Notes: generated by a model from the sequence alone, not told the origin. Counted from the first letter of the stretch, positions 47,253 to 56,594 are shown. The stretch is 64,000 bases of DNA from Bradyrhizobium huanghuaihaiense (GCF_007830635.1 NZ_VLLA01000018.1:1-64000), one strand, 5' to 3'. Numbers and translations: made by a program.

Positions 47253-47528
47253 ATGACCCTCGCCTCTCGCCTCGCCGCCGCCGCCCTCGTCTCCCTGCTC
47301 GCCTCGGGCGCCGCCTTCGCGCAGGCCACCGCGCCGGCCGCCAAGACCGATACCGCTGCCACCGCCGACAAGAAGGCGGCGCCGAAGGAGCGTTCGGCCG
47401 AGTCGCTCGAATGCTCCAAGCAGGCGGATGCCAAGGCCCTGAAGGGCAAGGAGCGCAAGAAATTCCGCCGCGAGTGCATGAAGGAAGCCAAGGCCGGCAC
47501 TGCCGCCCCTGCCGCTGACAAGAAGTAA
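47253..47528 (+). CDS. PsiF-repeat small exported protein
   Basis: The 91-aa protein has a signal peptide (residues 1-23, ending GAAFAQ), then an Ala/Lys/Thr-rich linker. One PsiF-like repeat (SLECSKQADAKALKGKERKK, then FRRECMKEAK) follows, with two conserved Cys. PsiF proteins are phosphate-starvation-inducible exported proteins of unknown role. ATG at 47253 begins MTLASRLAA. It lies upstream of the AbrB-family gene in the same direction but with a 100-base gap. Confidence 0.75.
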   Translation: MTLASRLAAAALVSLLASGAAFAQATAPAAKTDTAATADKKAAPKERSAESLECSKQADAKALKGKERKKFRRECMKEAKAGTAAPAADKK

Positions 47529-47630
47529 ACCCGTCCCAATACGGTTTGTGAGCGTCAGTGAGAGGCGTCGCGCATTGCGGCATGACGTAGCCGCAATTGT
47601 GCGCCTTTCGCTGATTTGCGATAAGGTGGC

Positions 47631-48716
47631 GTGAAGCAAATCACCGCCTCCCTGCCGTTCGAATGGCCGAGCCGTGCCAAGATCCTGAGCACGGTGGAAA
47701 CGCTTGCCATCGGCACGGCCGGCGGCCTGGTGTTTCTCTTCGCCAACCTTCCCGGCGGGTTGATCTCGGGCTCGATGATCGCGGTCGGGATCGCCGCGAT
47801 CGCCGGCCGCCAGCTGACGCTGCCGCCGATCCTGACCCAGACCGTGCTCGTGCTGCTCGGCATCTCGCTGGGCTCGGTCGTCTCGCGCCATCTGATCCAG
47901 CAGGTCAGCGCCTATCCCCTCACGATCGGGCTGCTCGCGCTCGCCACCTTCTGCTCGACCTTCGGCTCGAGCTATTACCTCCAGCGCATCCATGGCTGGG
48001 ACCGCACCTCGGCCTTCCTCGCCGGCAGTCCCGGCGCGCTGTCGCAGATCACGATCTTGGCCGTCGAGCGGGGCGCCGACCTGCCGGGCATCGCGGTGGT
48101 GCAGACCATGCGCGTCATCATCCTCACCGCCGCCCTGCCGATGGTACTGGCACTCGCGGGCGTGGCGCCTTCGGCCGCGCCGTCGCTGGCGACGACGATC
48201 GCCTCGCCGCTCGGCCTCCTGGCGCTGGTCGCGGCCTCCCTGGCTGCGGCGCTCCTGCTGCGGCTGGTCAAGTTTCCGGCGAGCTGGATGTTCGGCGCGA
48301 TGATCGGCTCCAGCGTGCTGCATGGCGCGGGCTGGGTCGAGGGCGGCCTGCCGGATTGGGGGCGCGGCATGGCGCTGGTCGGCATCGGCGCGCTGATCGG
48401 CAGCCGCTTTGCGCGGATGCGGATCAAGACGCTGGCCGGCCACATCAATGCGGCGCTGGGCTCGTTTGCCGTGGCCATCGCCGTCTCCGCGATCTTCGTC
48501 GGCATCGTCGCGCTCACCACGCAGGTGAAGTTCTCCGACGTCGTCGTCGCCTTCGCGCCGGGGGCCATGGACGCGATGCTGGCGCTGGCGCTGACGCTGC
48601 ATATCGACCCGATCTTCGTCGGCGCCCATCACCTGTCGCGTTTCGTGTTCGTGACGATCGCAACGCCGGGCATCGTGCACCTGTTCGGGCGCACGCAGGA
48701 CGATGTGGACGACTAG
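47631..48716 (+). CDS. AbrB-family integral membrane protein
   Basis: The 361-aa protein has about ten membrane segments in two similar halves. It carries the AbrB family pattern LPGGLISGSMIAVGIAAIAG, then GSPGALSQITILAVERGAD and FAPGAMDAMLALALTLH. Despite old names (ammonia monooxygenase, AbrB regulator) it is a transporter-like protein of unknown substrate. The start is GTG at 47631, preceded by AAGGTGG. Confidence 0.85.
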   Translation: MKQITASLPFEWPSRAKILSTVETLAIGTAGGLVFLFANLPGGLISGSMIAVGIAAIAGRQLTLPPILTQTVLVLLGISLGSVVSRHLIQQVSAYPLTIGLLALATFCSTFGSSYYLQRIHGWDRTSAFLAGSPGALSQITILAVERGADLPGIAVVQTMRVIILTAALPMVLALAGVAPSAAPSLATTIASPLGLLALVAASLAAALLLRLVKFPASWMFGAMIGSSVLHGAGWVEGGLPDWGRGMALVGIGALIGSRFARMRIKTLAGHINAALGSFAVAIAVSAIFVGIVALTTQVKFSDVVVAFAPGAMDAMLALALTLHIDPIFVGAHHLSRFVFVTIATPGIVHLFGRTQDDVDD

Positions 48717-48740
48717 CTAGCTCTCCTCATCCCGAGCTCT

Positions 48741-48770
48741 CGTAGGGTGGGCAAAGCGAAGCGTGCCCAC
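48741..48770. repeat. second copy of the GTAGGGTGGGCAAAG repeat
   Basis: The 30 bases contain GTAGGGTGGGCAAAGCGAAG and GCGTGCCCAC, matching the arm of the element at 508-604. Within the copy, GTGGGCA and TGCCCAC pair into a hairpin. It lies between two converging genes and may act as a terminator. Confidence 0.75.
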
Positions 48771-48773
48771 CAG

Positions 48774-49316
48774 CTATGCCCGCTTCGCCGTCCGCACAAA
48801 TCCCCAGGCGGCGATCGCGGCCATCAGGAGCGAGATCAGCACGTTGTAGCCGGCGAGCGAGAGGCCGAGGAAGCGCCACTGCACCTCGTCGCAGCGGACC
48901 ACCTTGACCGTGTCGAGCTTCGACAGCAGATCAGCGGCGCTGCCGAGATTGACGACGGGACCGGAGCAATCGGTCGGGCCCTTCCAGAAGCCCCATTCGA
49001 CGCCGGAGTGGTAGGTGCCGAGGCCGGCATTGGCGAGGGTCGCCAGCGCGAGGATCGCAAGCCCTGCAAGCAGCAGCGGCCGCGGCGCGCCGGCGCGTGC
49101 CGCAAGCGCCGTGAGAGCGCCGACCGGGATCGCCAGATAGTAAGCGTAGCGCTGCTCCAGGCACAGCGGACAGGGCACGATTTCCAGCACGAGCTGGAAG
49201 AACCAGGCGCCTGCGATCGTGGCCGCCGCGATCAGGGTGACCGCAAGCGAGGCGGCCAGCGCGGGGCTCGTGGCCGCCGGCTTGAACGCGGGTATTGCGG
49301 CACTCTGGGTCGTCAC
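48774..49316 (-). CDS. dsbB: disulfide bond formation protein B
   Basis: The 180-aa protein has four membrane segments and two periplasmic Cys pairs. C49 and C52 (CPLC, following VP) lie in the first loop, with the conserved Arg in LEQRYAYY. C117 and C142 lie in the second loop. This is the DsbB pattern: it reoxidises DsbA using quinone. ATG at 49316 begins MTTQSAAIPA. The long second loop is typical of alphaproteobacteria. Confidence 0.93.
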   Translation of the reverse strand: MTTQSAAIPAFKPAATSPALAASLAVTLIAAATIAGAWFFQLVLEIVPCPLCLEQRYAYYLAIPVGALTALAARAGAPRPLLLAGLAILALATLANAGLGTYHSGVEWGFWKGPTDCSGPVVNLGSAADLLSKLDTVKVVRCDEVQWRFLGLSLAGYNVLISLLMAAIAAWGFVRTAKRA

Positions 49317-49405
49317 GGCAGCCTCTTTCCGATCGGTCGCGCTTCCATGCCTCTAGCCCCCGCCCAAGCGGCTGTCGAGAACGGCCGGGATCACTTTGGC
49401 GCGGG

Positions 49406-49433
49406 TTGACCCCGCCTTGCCCATGGCTATAGT
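49406..49433 (+). promoter_or_regulatory. sigma70 promoter of the tRNA-Leu gene
   Basis: TTGACC (49406-49411), 16 bases, then TATAGT (49428-49433) is close to the housekeeping consensus and lies 42 bases before the tRNA, with correct orientation. Confidence 0.7.
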
Positions 49434-49475
49434 CCGCCGGCTTCGTGACGCCCTCCTTGGAGGGGCCGACCGAGG

Positions 49476-49560
49476 GCCCCTGTGGCGGAACTGGTAGACG
49501 CGCTCGACTCAAAATCGAGTTCCGCAAGGAGTGCTGGTTCGATTCCGGCCAGGGGCACCA
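49476..49560 (+). tRNA. tRNA-Leu(CAA)
   Basis: The 85-base sequence folds as a class II tRNA. The acceptor GCCCCTG pairs with CAGGGGC, the D-arm includes AACTGGTAGACGC, and the anticodon stem CTCGA/TCGAG surrounds the loop CTCAAAA, giving anticodon CAA. A variable arm follows (TTCCGCAAGGAGT), then the T-arm with GGTTCGATTCC. The CCA end is encoded. It reads UUG codons. Confidence 0.95.
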
Positions 49561-49618
49561 CGCTTCGCCCTTCGGGCTTCGCGTGGCGCGGCCATGCGAA
49601 GCCCGAAGGGTGAAGCGT
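49561..49618. repeat. 23-bp inverted repeat directly after the tRNA
   Basis: The segment from 49560 to 49582 pairs with 49596-49618 with one mismatch. It begins at the last base of the tRNA and probably serves as terminator or processing signal; the CTTCGGGCTTCGC motif also looks like a dispersed repeat. Confidence 0.65.
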
Positions 49619-49740
49619 GTCCGGCGAAGCCTCTTGGCGAAGACGGACTGGCTCAACACAGCTCAATCTCCCCCTCCACTAGCAATCGTCACATCCCCAC
49701 TGTATAAGCCGGTAGCTTCTTCTCACTCGAAGGAGCTCAC

Positions 49741-50043
49741 ATGAACGACCTGCACGCGTGGCTTTCCGAACAGCACCACGGCCTGCGCACCTTCCGGACA
49801 TTCCAGCAAAAGCTCGAGACGCTCGGCCGGGACGATCCCGCCCAGCGCGGCCTCTGCCGCCTGCTGAGCAGTCTCGTCGGCAGCTATGTCGAGGCCTATG
49901 ACGAGGCCCCACTGCCGGTCGAGGTCGCCGACAGCGCCTATCACCGCCTGCTGACGCTGGTCGCGAGCATCGATCTGAATGCCGACGCCGACCGCAGGCT
50001 CGCCGACATCAACCGCGTGGCGGAGAGCCAGCTCTGGCAGTGA
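49741..50043 (+). CDS. 100-aa protein of unknown function
   Basis: The product is soluble and mostly helical, with DPAQRGLCRLLSSLVGSYVEAYDEAPLPVEVADSAY spread over residues 32-67 and acidic ends. There is no signal or membrane segment and I recognise no domain. AAGGAG lies six bases upstream of the ATG at 49741, supporting translation. It stands alone. Confidence 0.65.
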   Translation: MNDLHAWLSEQHHGLRTFRTFQQKLETLGRDDPAQRGLCRLLSSLVGSYVEAYDEAPLPVEVADSAYHRLLTLVASIDLNADADRRLADINRVAESQLWQ

Positions 50044-50067
50044 GGCGAGGCTGCCGCGCCGGCTTGA

Positions 50068-50529
50068 TCACGACAGGCGGGTGTAGGTCGTGTTCATCGT
50101 GTAGTCCTTGCTTGGACCCGACGCCACATGACGGACGACGAACGTTCCGTCCGGCAGGAACATGTAGGCCGACCGATACTCGTCGCGCCTGCAGAGATGG
50201 CGCGCGTATCCGCTCAACTCTCCTCCGGAGGATACGGACAGTGAAATCTCGTGAAACAGCCGCGGTGGATCTTCCCTGAAGAAGACCTTGAATCCTCCGT
50301 CGCTGTGGCTGAAGACGTATTCGCGTTCGGCCTGCACAATGGTGCCGTTCGCAAGCCTCAGTTGTCCCTGCTCGCGATAGGCCAACCGCTCCCTGTCGAG
50401 TGGCGCGAAGGTCGCGATACCCTGCATCGTGGCCTGGCCTTCGATGACCCGGTTGAAGGACCACGAGCCGACCAGCTTTTTCGTGATTTTAGAGGCTTCA
50501 CCCCAGCGATCGATCGTGGCTTCGTTCAT
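50068..50529 (-). CDS. DUF6314 family protein
   Basis: The 153-aa protein has the pattern LVGSWSFNRVIEGQATMQG, then EREYVFSHSDGGFKVFF and a central HLCRRDEYRSAYMF, which fit the DUF6314 family of small beta-rich proteins of unknown function. ATG at 50529 begins MNEATIDRWG; an earlier in-frame start is unlikely. No neighbour gives a clue to its role. Confidence 0.75.
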   Translation of the reverse strand: MNEATIDRWGEASKITKKLVGSWSFNRVIEGQATMQGIATFAPLDRERLAYREQGQLRLANGTIVQAEREYVFSHSDGGFKVFFREDPPRLFHEISLSVSSGGELSGYARHLCRRDEYRSAYMFLPDGTFVVRHVASGPSKDYTMNTTYTRLS

Positions 50530-50652
50530 ATCTTCACGCCCGCGCGCTAACCAACCGGTCCGGACGTGCAAGAGCCGCAGCCGGGAGTTCGACTTCAGCG
50601 AACCGATACCTATATCCTACCGCAACGGATGGTGATGCAGCGAGCAGCTTTG

Positions 50653-50886
50653 ATGGCCAGAAGACGCACGACGGAAGCGGACGCCGACGGTCTCCCCCGC
50701 TATTTCGTCTGGGTCCGGGGCCTCGAAGGCCCCGAGCCGCAGAAATGGATGACGATGGATTTCGGCATCGGCGACTGGAAGCGGCCGCAGGTGCTGGCGT
50801 ATTTGGAGCTGCCGGAAGGCGAACGGCACCTGCCGCTGTCGGCGCTGGCGCGGCGTTATCCGCCGCCGCGGGTGGACGTTCTCTAG
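50653..50886 (+). CDS. 77-aa protein of unknown function
   Basis: The product is basic at the start (MARRRTTEADADGLPRYFVW) and continues with RGLEGPEPQKWMTMDFGIG and AYLELPEGERHLPLSALA. It is soluble with no known motif. Start codons at 50629, 50635 and 50653 are possible; 50653 was chosen because its residues look more protein-like. No strong ribosome site is visible. Confidence 0.55.
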   Translation: MARRRTTEADADGLPRYFVWVRGLEGPEPQKWMTMDFGIGDWKRPQVLAYLELPEGERHLPLSALARRYPPPRVDVL

Positions 50887-51122
50887 GACAAGCTTGGCGC
50901 AGCCGTCATCTACCCGTTCCCTATTCGCTGAAACTGAAGAGCTGGCCGCGACCGCCGTTCCGTAGGTCCGACCGCGGCGTGTCGGCACGTTCCCGCTTGC
51001 TACCTCAGCGGGATTGTGTACAGAATACATCTTATTTCATGACGCAACCATTGATTGAATCAGGGGAATGCAGCTCGACTCGGGCCTGAAGCGCCTTCCC
51101 ACGGAATTGCCGGAGAAGCCCC

Positions 51123-53864
51123 ATGTCACGTGGCGCGCCGAATATTGATAGTGCCAGACCGGAACACCCTCATCGCGACATCAATACCGGCGGCGCGACA
51201 GACACCACCCCGGCAAAGCGCAAGCTGGTGCTGTTCGCCGACGGTACGGGCAATGCATTCACGACCCAGGAATCCAGCGTCTGGCGTCTCTACGAGGCGC
51301 TCGACCACACCCAGCCAGACCAGATCTCCCACTACATCAAGGGCGTGGGCACCGCCGGCTGGGCGCCGCTCGCAGCCCTCGACGGCGCCACCGGTTTCGG
51401 CGTGCCCTCCAACGTCCGCAAGCTCTACCGCTTCCTGTGCTGGAATTGGCGCCCCGGCGACGAGATCTACATCTTCGGCTTCAGCCGCGGCGCCTTCACC
51501 GCGCGCACGCTGGCGTCCATGATCGCGAGCCAGGGCCTCGTGCCCGCGGAGATCAAGGGCGAGCCGGTGTCGCATGCCGAGATGGAGCGCAACGCCATGT
51601 CCGCATGGCGGGAATACCGCAAGGAATCGGTGGGCTATTGGAGCCTGCCGACGATCTGGATCACGCGCTGGATCCGCGACTTGCTGCTCATCATCTACCA
51701 TTTCGTCTGCCGGCACCGCTCCTATCGCACGGTCCGCAACGCCATGGCCGGTCGCAAGAACGTCACGATCGAATATCTTGGCCTGTTCGACACGGTCGAG
51801 GCTTTCGGCGTCCCGATCGAGGAGCTGCGCGTCGCGATCGACTGGGCAATCTGGCCGATTTCGTTCCGCAATCACCGGCCCTCCCATAAGGCGAAGCACA
51901 TCTGTCACGCGCTTGCGCTCGACGACGAGCGCACCACCTTTCATCCGCTGCGGATCGACCAGAGCCGTCTCGCGACTGACCAGACCGTCAAGGAGGTGTG
52001 GTTCGCGGGCGTCCATTCCGACATCGGCGGCGGTTATCCGGAATCCACCCTCTCCTTCGTTCCGCTTGTCTGGATGACCGAGCAGCTCGGTGGCCAATTG
52101 CGCTTCCAGGAGGGCACGATCGAGCGTTTCCGCGAGTATCAATCGGCGATCGGGCCAAAGCACGATTCACGCAGCGGCGCCGCCGTGCTTTACCGCTACG
52201 GTCCGCGGCCGATCCTCGAAGGCGATGTGAACGGCGGCACACCGGTGGTTCACTTCGCCGTGGTCGAACGCATGCTGTTCGGATGCGACGATTATGCGCC
52301 GATCATGCTACCCGCAAACGCGCGGGTGCTGATGCCCGACGGAAGCATCAGGGAGCTCACCAATGGCGGCGCGCATCAGGCCATGCATGACGCCTATGTG
52401 AAGAAGGCGAAGGGCCCGATAAGCAAGGAGGAATCCGACGCCTTCACCGGGATGAAAGCACCAGACGCGGACATGGCGAATCTCGCGCGCGGCGCCGTGT
52501 GGTGGCGACGCGTGGCCTATTTCGCGCTCCTGATCATGACGGGCATCATTGCAGCCTGGCCGTGGATCGCCCACATGATCATAGATACATTCAGCAAGAA
52601 CCTGCGCGATTCTGTCAGCGACATCGACTGGGGTTTCAGCGCCATACTCGGCTCCCTCGCGAACCTGCTCAAGAACGTGTTGCCCTCCTATGCAGGGCCA
52701 TGGCTCAATATCGCACTCTATTATCCTCTCGCCACCTCACTCGTCGTGCTCGTCACATGGTGGGTCTGGAACATCAACGCCTCGCTGCGTGATGGCATCC
52801 AGGAGCGCGCGCGGCTCGCCTGGTACCGGCCGGAGCGCAAGGCGAGCGCAAAAAACCTCAGCCGGATGAGTCCGTTGTTCAGGTTCGGCGGTTTGATGCA
52901 GCGAAATGCACAATGGATGAGCTTTCCGTTCACCAAGATCATCTTTCCCATCGCCTCCATCGTCGCCATCTACGGCGCGGCCCTGCTGATCGCCTCGAGC
53001 AGCTTCTTCACCTGGCGCGTCGCGACCGGGCAGGTTTGCGAGGCCCCGGAAACAAAAGCCGCAGAGGCGAAGAAGAAGGGAGTGAACGTCGCGACGGACA
53101 TTCCGCCGGCCAGGCCGGTGGGCGACGACGCGCTTCCCGCGACCGAGCTGTTCAACGTCAACCAGTTCTGCTGGGCAAGCAGGCTCGCCGTGGAGAAGGG
53201 CCGCAAATACCGGGTCTGGATCGATATCGACCAACGCTGGTTCGACCGCACGATCACGACCGGGGTCAACGGATTCCAGACCTACGAAAACCACCACTAC
53301 GTCGCCCTCCCGGCCCGGCGACTGCTCGGCGCGGACTGGTTCCAGCCGGTCGTACGCGTCGGCGAGAAGGGCCTGAACGATCAGCCGCTGCAGGCCGTGA
53401 ACGTGATGTCGGCAGATGAGCTGCCGCGCCGCATTGACCCGACCCTTCCCGCGGAAAAGGCGGAGGATGAGCCGAAGAACAGATATCCCGTCCGCCTCGA
53501 AAACGCTGAGGAATCGGGCACGGACGATGCGACGAAGCTGACGAAACTCAAGGCCGATATCGCCAAGATGGGCACATTCGATGCGCTTCCCCCAGACGAG
53601 ACGGCGCGCAAGGTCTGGGACACGCAGAAACTTGCAGACCGGATGGTGGCCGAATTCACCGCACCTGATTCCGGCGAGCTGTTCTTCTACGTCAACGACG
53701 CCGTGCAGATCGTCCCGGGCTTCCTGAGATGGCTGGCGCCGTCAAAATATGCCGACTATTTCGGGCCGGACGAACAATACTACAAGAACAACAGCGGCAC
53801 GGCGCGGATCACGGTACAGCGCCTGCCCGCGCCGCCGACACCATCGACTGCAGCAAAGCAGTAG
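51123..53864 (+). CDS. DUF2235 membrane protein, lipase-like (type VI effector-like family)
   Basis: The 913-aa protein has an N-terminal DUF2235 domain, about residues 33-340. It carries the lipase-like nucleophile S121 in GFSRGAFTAR, acid D223 in LFDTVE and H298 in GVHSDIGGGY. In known relatives this domain is a phospholipase, used by some as type VI secretion effectors. Three membrane segments follow at about 463-485, 527-550 and 606-629, and the last 280 residues are soluble and polar. No VgrG, PAAR or immunity gene is next to it. ATG at 51123 follows GGAGAAG. Confidence 0.82.
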   Translation: MSRGAPNIDSARPEHPHRDINTGGATDTTPAKRKLVLFADGTGNAFTTQESSVWRLYEALDHTQPDQISHYIKGVGTAGWAPLAALDGATGFGVPSNVRKLYRFLCWNWRPGDEIYIFGFSRGAFTARTLASMIASQGLVPAEIKGEPVSHAEMERNAMSAWREYRKESVGYWSLPTIWITRWIRDLLLIIYHFVCRHRSYRTVRNAMAGRKNVTIEYLGLFDTVEAFGVPIEELRVAIDWAIWPISFRNHRPSHKAKHICHALALDDERTTFHPLRIDQSRLATDQTVKEVWFAGVHSDIGGGYPESTLSFVPLVWMTEQLGGQLRFQEGTIERFREYQSAIGPKHDSRSGAAVLYRYGPRPILEGDVNGGTPVVHFAVVERMLFGCDDYAPIMLPANARVLMPDGSIRELTNGGAHQAMHDAYVKKAKGPISKEESDAFTGMKAPDADMANLARGAVWWRRVAYFALLIMTGIIAAWPWIAHMIIDTFSKNLRDSVSDIDWGFSAILGSLANLLKNVLPSYAGPWLNIALYYPLATSLVVLVTWWVWNINASLRDGIQERARLAWYRPERKASAKNLSRMSPLFRFGGLMQRNAQWMSFPFTKIIFPIASIVAIYGAALLIASSSFFTWRVATGQVCEAPETKAAEAKKKGVNVATDIPPARPVGDDALPATELFNVNQFCWASRLAVEKGRKYRVWIDIDQRWFDRTITTGVNGFQTYENHHYVALPARRLLGADWFQPVVRVGEKGLNDQPLQAVNVMSADELPRRIDPTLPAEKAEDEPKNRYPVRLENAEESGTDDATKLTKLKADIAKMGTFDALPPDETARKVWDTQKLADRMVAEFTAPDSGELFFYVNDAVQIVPGFLRWLAPSKYADYFGPDEQYYKNNSGTARITVQRLPAPPTPSTAAKQ

Positions 53865-53991
53865 GCGCCGTCCACGACGGAGCGGAAGGAAGAATGACAT
53901 CGCGCCCCCATGATTATGGGTGTCGCGCTCCCCACGCTGCGGCTAAGCTTGGCCTCGCGCCGCGGGGGACACGTGGTGCGGGACCACGAAC

Positions 53992-54675
53992 ATGAGCGAA
54001 CAGGGCGAGACGGGTGAAGCCATCACCATCCTCCTCGTCGAGGACGATGCGCCGACCTGCTGGCGGCTGCAGGACGCGCTGGTCAAGGCCGGCTACGAGG
54101 TGCGCAGCGCCGGCACGCTGGCGGAGGCCCGCTCCGCGCTGGCCGCGACGGCCCCGCGCGTGCTGCTCACCGATCTCAGGCTTCCCGACGGCCATGGCGT
54201 CGAGCTGATCCGCGAGATCCGGCAGCGCTTTCCCGACACCGAGATCATGGTGATCTCGGCGCTCGGCGACGAGGAGAGCGTGATCTCGGCGATCACGGTC
54301 GGCGCCACCGGCTATCTGCTCAAGGACGCCTTCCCCACCGACATCGCCACCACCGTGCGCGATCTGGTCGCTGGCCATTCCCCGATCTCGGCCTCGATCG
54401 CCCGGTTCATCGTCCGCCGCACGCAAGGTGCCGCGCAGAGCTCGGCCGAGCCGTCGCCGGGGCCCGTGCTCAACACGGCAAAGCTGACGCCACGCGAGAT
54501 CGACATCCTCTGGGGCATCGCGAAAGGTTTCAGCTACGCCGAGATCGCGAGCCATCTCGGCCTGTCCAGGCAGACCGTGCCCGGGCACATCAAGAACATC
54601 TATCGCAAGCTCGAGGTGCACACGCGCAGCGAAGCGGTGTTCGAGGCGGTGCAGCAGGGCCTGATCAAGCTGTGA
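53992..54675 (+). CDS. response regulator, NarL/LuxR type
   Basis: The 227-aa protein has a receiver with acidic pair D18-D19, phospho-acceptor D61 (LLTDLRLPDG), S89 and K111. A LuxR-type helix-turn-helix follows at about residues 158-220 (LTPREIDILWGIAKGFSYAE, then HIKNIYRKLEVH). ATG at 53992 begins MSEQGETGE. It overlaps the kinase gene by four bases, and the pair are clearly partners. Confidence 0.93.
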   Translation: MSEQGETGEAITILLVEDDAPTCWRLQDALVKAGYEVRSAGTLAEARSALAATAPRVLLTDLRLPDGHGVELIREIRQRFPDTEIMVISALGDEESVISAITVGATGYLLKDAFPTDIATTVRDLVAGHSPISASIARFIVRRTQGAAQSSAEPSPGPVLNTAKLTPREIDILWGIAKGFSYAEIASHLGLSRQTVPGHIKNIYRKLEVHTRSEAVFEAVQQGLIKL

Positions 54676-56594
54676 GCGAGATCGCGGTGAAGGCACCCAC
54701 GCGTCCGCGGCGCCGGCTGATCGCGTCGCGCCTCGTGCCGTATCTGCTGCTCCAGGCGCTGATCGTGATCGCGACCATCCTCGGGCTGCGGCTGCTCCAG
54801 CCCAGCGACCCCGACGATTTCGCGGTGAGTGGATTTTCCCTGCGCGAGGACGGCGCGACGCGCCCGGTCACCTTGCCGCACTTCACCTCGTCGCGCTATT
54901 CGCTGGCCGATCCGCCACTCTATACCGGCGCCTTCACGTTCCAGCGCGACCAAGCAGCATCGGGATGGTCGGTGTTCCTGCCGCGCTTCAGCAACGCGGT
55001 GGAGATCGCCGTCAACGGCGTCGTCGTGCTCGACTCCCGCCGCGACGCCAACGCCAACCGGCCGGACCGCAACACGCCGCAGATCGCGCTGATCCCGGCG
55101 TCCCTGCTGCGCGACGGCAGCAATGAGATCACGGTGCGGCTGTTCGTATGGGGGCCGTTGAAGGGCTTTCTCGACACCGTCTATGTCGGCCCCGACACCG
55201 CCCTGCGGCCGGCCTTTGAAACGCGCACGCTGCTGTTCGTGACGCTACAGGTGGTGTTCTCAGCGTGGCAGTCGATCCTCGCCGTCATCCTCGCCATCAT
55301 GTGGCTGATGCGGCGGCGCGAGCCGGTTTACGGCGTGCTGGCGGTGGCGATGGTGCTCGGCGTCGTGCAGGCCTTCGTCCCACCGCCGGTGCCGCCTGTC
55401 ACCACGTCGCGCCTGGCCGCGGTCCTGCTGGCGTCGGCGCCGACCGAGAGCGCGCTGATCGTGATGTTCGGCGTGCTGTTCTTCGGTTGGCGCTGGCCGC
55501 GTTACGGCGCGCTGCTGTTCGCTCCGGGCCTCATCGTGTTCGTGGTCGGGCTGATCGCCGGCCCGCCGCTGCCGCGCATTCTGTTTCTCACGCTAGGCAT
55601 CCCGACGGTCGGGATCAGCCTGTTCCTGATGGCCTGCGTCACCGCGACCGCGGTGGTGCGGCGGCAGGACGCGGCGAGCTTCACGATCGGCTGCGCGGTG
55701 ACCATCGTGCTGACCTGCTGGGTCCACGACATGCTGTCGGTGTTCGAGATCGTGACCAACGAGCGCATCTTCGTCTCGCGCCTGTCCTATTCGGCGATGC
55801 TGGTCGCGATCGGCGCCGGGCTGACCTGGCGCTTCGCCCGTGCGCTGAATCAGGTCGACAGCTTTGCCGGCCAGCTCGTGGCGCGCGTACGCGAGGCCGA
55901 GGAGCGGCTGAAGGCGAGCTTCGCCCGCGAGGAGGAGCGCGCCCGCGCGGCCGCGCTCGCCAACGAGCGCACCCGCCTGATGCGCGACCTCCATGACGGC
56001 CTCGGCGGCCAGCTCGTCAGCATCGTCGCGCTCTCCGAGCGCGGCCATGAGGGCGCGACCATCACGGACGCCGCCCGCGCGGCACTGAAGGATCTGCGCC
56101 TCGTCATCGACTCCATGGACGACATCGGCGGCGACCTCATGCTCGCGCTTGGCTCCTGGCGCGAGCGCGCGACGGCACAGTTGCGACCGCACGACATCGC
56201 GCTCGACTGGCGCGTGGCGACGCCGCAGGGCCTGCCGCTGCATCCCGAGCTCAGGCCATGGCACGTGATCCAGATCGTGCGCATCCTCGACGAAGCCGTG
56301 ACCAATGCCGTCAAGCATGCGCAGGCGCGCAACATCGCGGTGACCATCGAGACACTCGACGGAGGCGGGGGACCGTATGGCGTGATCAGCGTGACCGACG
56401 ACGGCCGTGGTTTTGCGCTCTCTGGCAACGGCGAGACCGCCGGCGCGAGCCAGACCGCACGGGGCTTGCGCAATATGAGAAGCCGCGCCGCGCGCTGTGG
56501 CGCAGTGCTCAATCTGGCCTCGAATGCCTCGGGCACTCGGGTGCGGCTGCAATTGCCGCAAGTCTTTCCCGACAGCGACGCGGCTGGCGGCTGA
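54672..56594 (+). CDS. membrane sensor histidine kinase, HisKA_3 type (DISM-like sensor)
   Basis: The 640-aa kinase has a membrane anchor (VPYLLLQALIVIATILGL). A periplasmic beta-sandwich-like region follows (about residues 40-185: FTFQRDQAASGWSVFLPRFS, then ITVRLFVWGPLKG). Seven or so membrane segments come next (about 190-400), then a coiled coil and the HisKA_3 motif with H441 in LMRDLHDGLGGQL. The ATPase domain ends the protein (DEAVTNAVKHAQ, TDDGRGF, RGLRNMRSRA). The layout recalls 7TM-DISM carbohydrate sensors. GTG at 54672 overlaps the regulator stop. Signal unknown. Confidence 0.9.
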   Translation: MSEIAVKAPTRPRRRLIASRLVPYLLLQALIVIATILGLRLLQPSDPDDFAVSGFSLREDGATRPVTLPHFTSSRYSLADPPLYTGAFTFQRDQAASGWSVFLPRFSNAVEIAVNGVVVLDSRRDANANRPDRNTPQIALIPASLLRDGSNEITVRLFVWGPLKGFLDTVYVGPDTALRPAFETRTLLFVTLQVVFSAWQSILAVILAIMWLMRRREPVYGVLAVAMVLGVVQAFVPPPVPPVTTSRLAAVLLASAPTESALIVMFGVLFFGWRWPRYGALLFAPGLIVFVVGLIAGPPLPRILFLTLGIPTVGISLFLMACVTATAVVRRQDAASFTIGCAVTIVLTCWVHDMLSVFEIVTNERIFVSRLSYSAMLVAIGAGLTWRFARALNQVDSFAGQLVARVREAEERLKASFAREEERARAAALANERTRLMRDLHDGLGGQLVSIVALSERGHEGATITDAARAALKDLRLVIDSMDDIGGDLMLALGSWRERATAQLRPHDIALDWRVATPQGLPLHPELRPWHVIQIVRILDEAVTNAVKHAQARNIAVTIETLDGGGGPYGVISVTDDGRGFALSGNGETAGASQTARGLRNMRSRAARCGAVLNLASNASGTRVRLQLPQVFPDSDAAGG

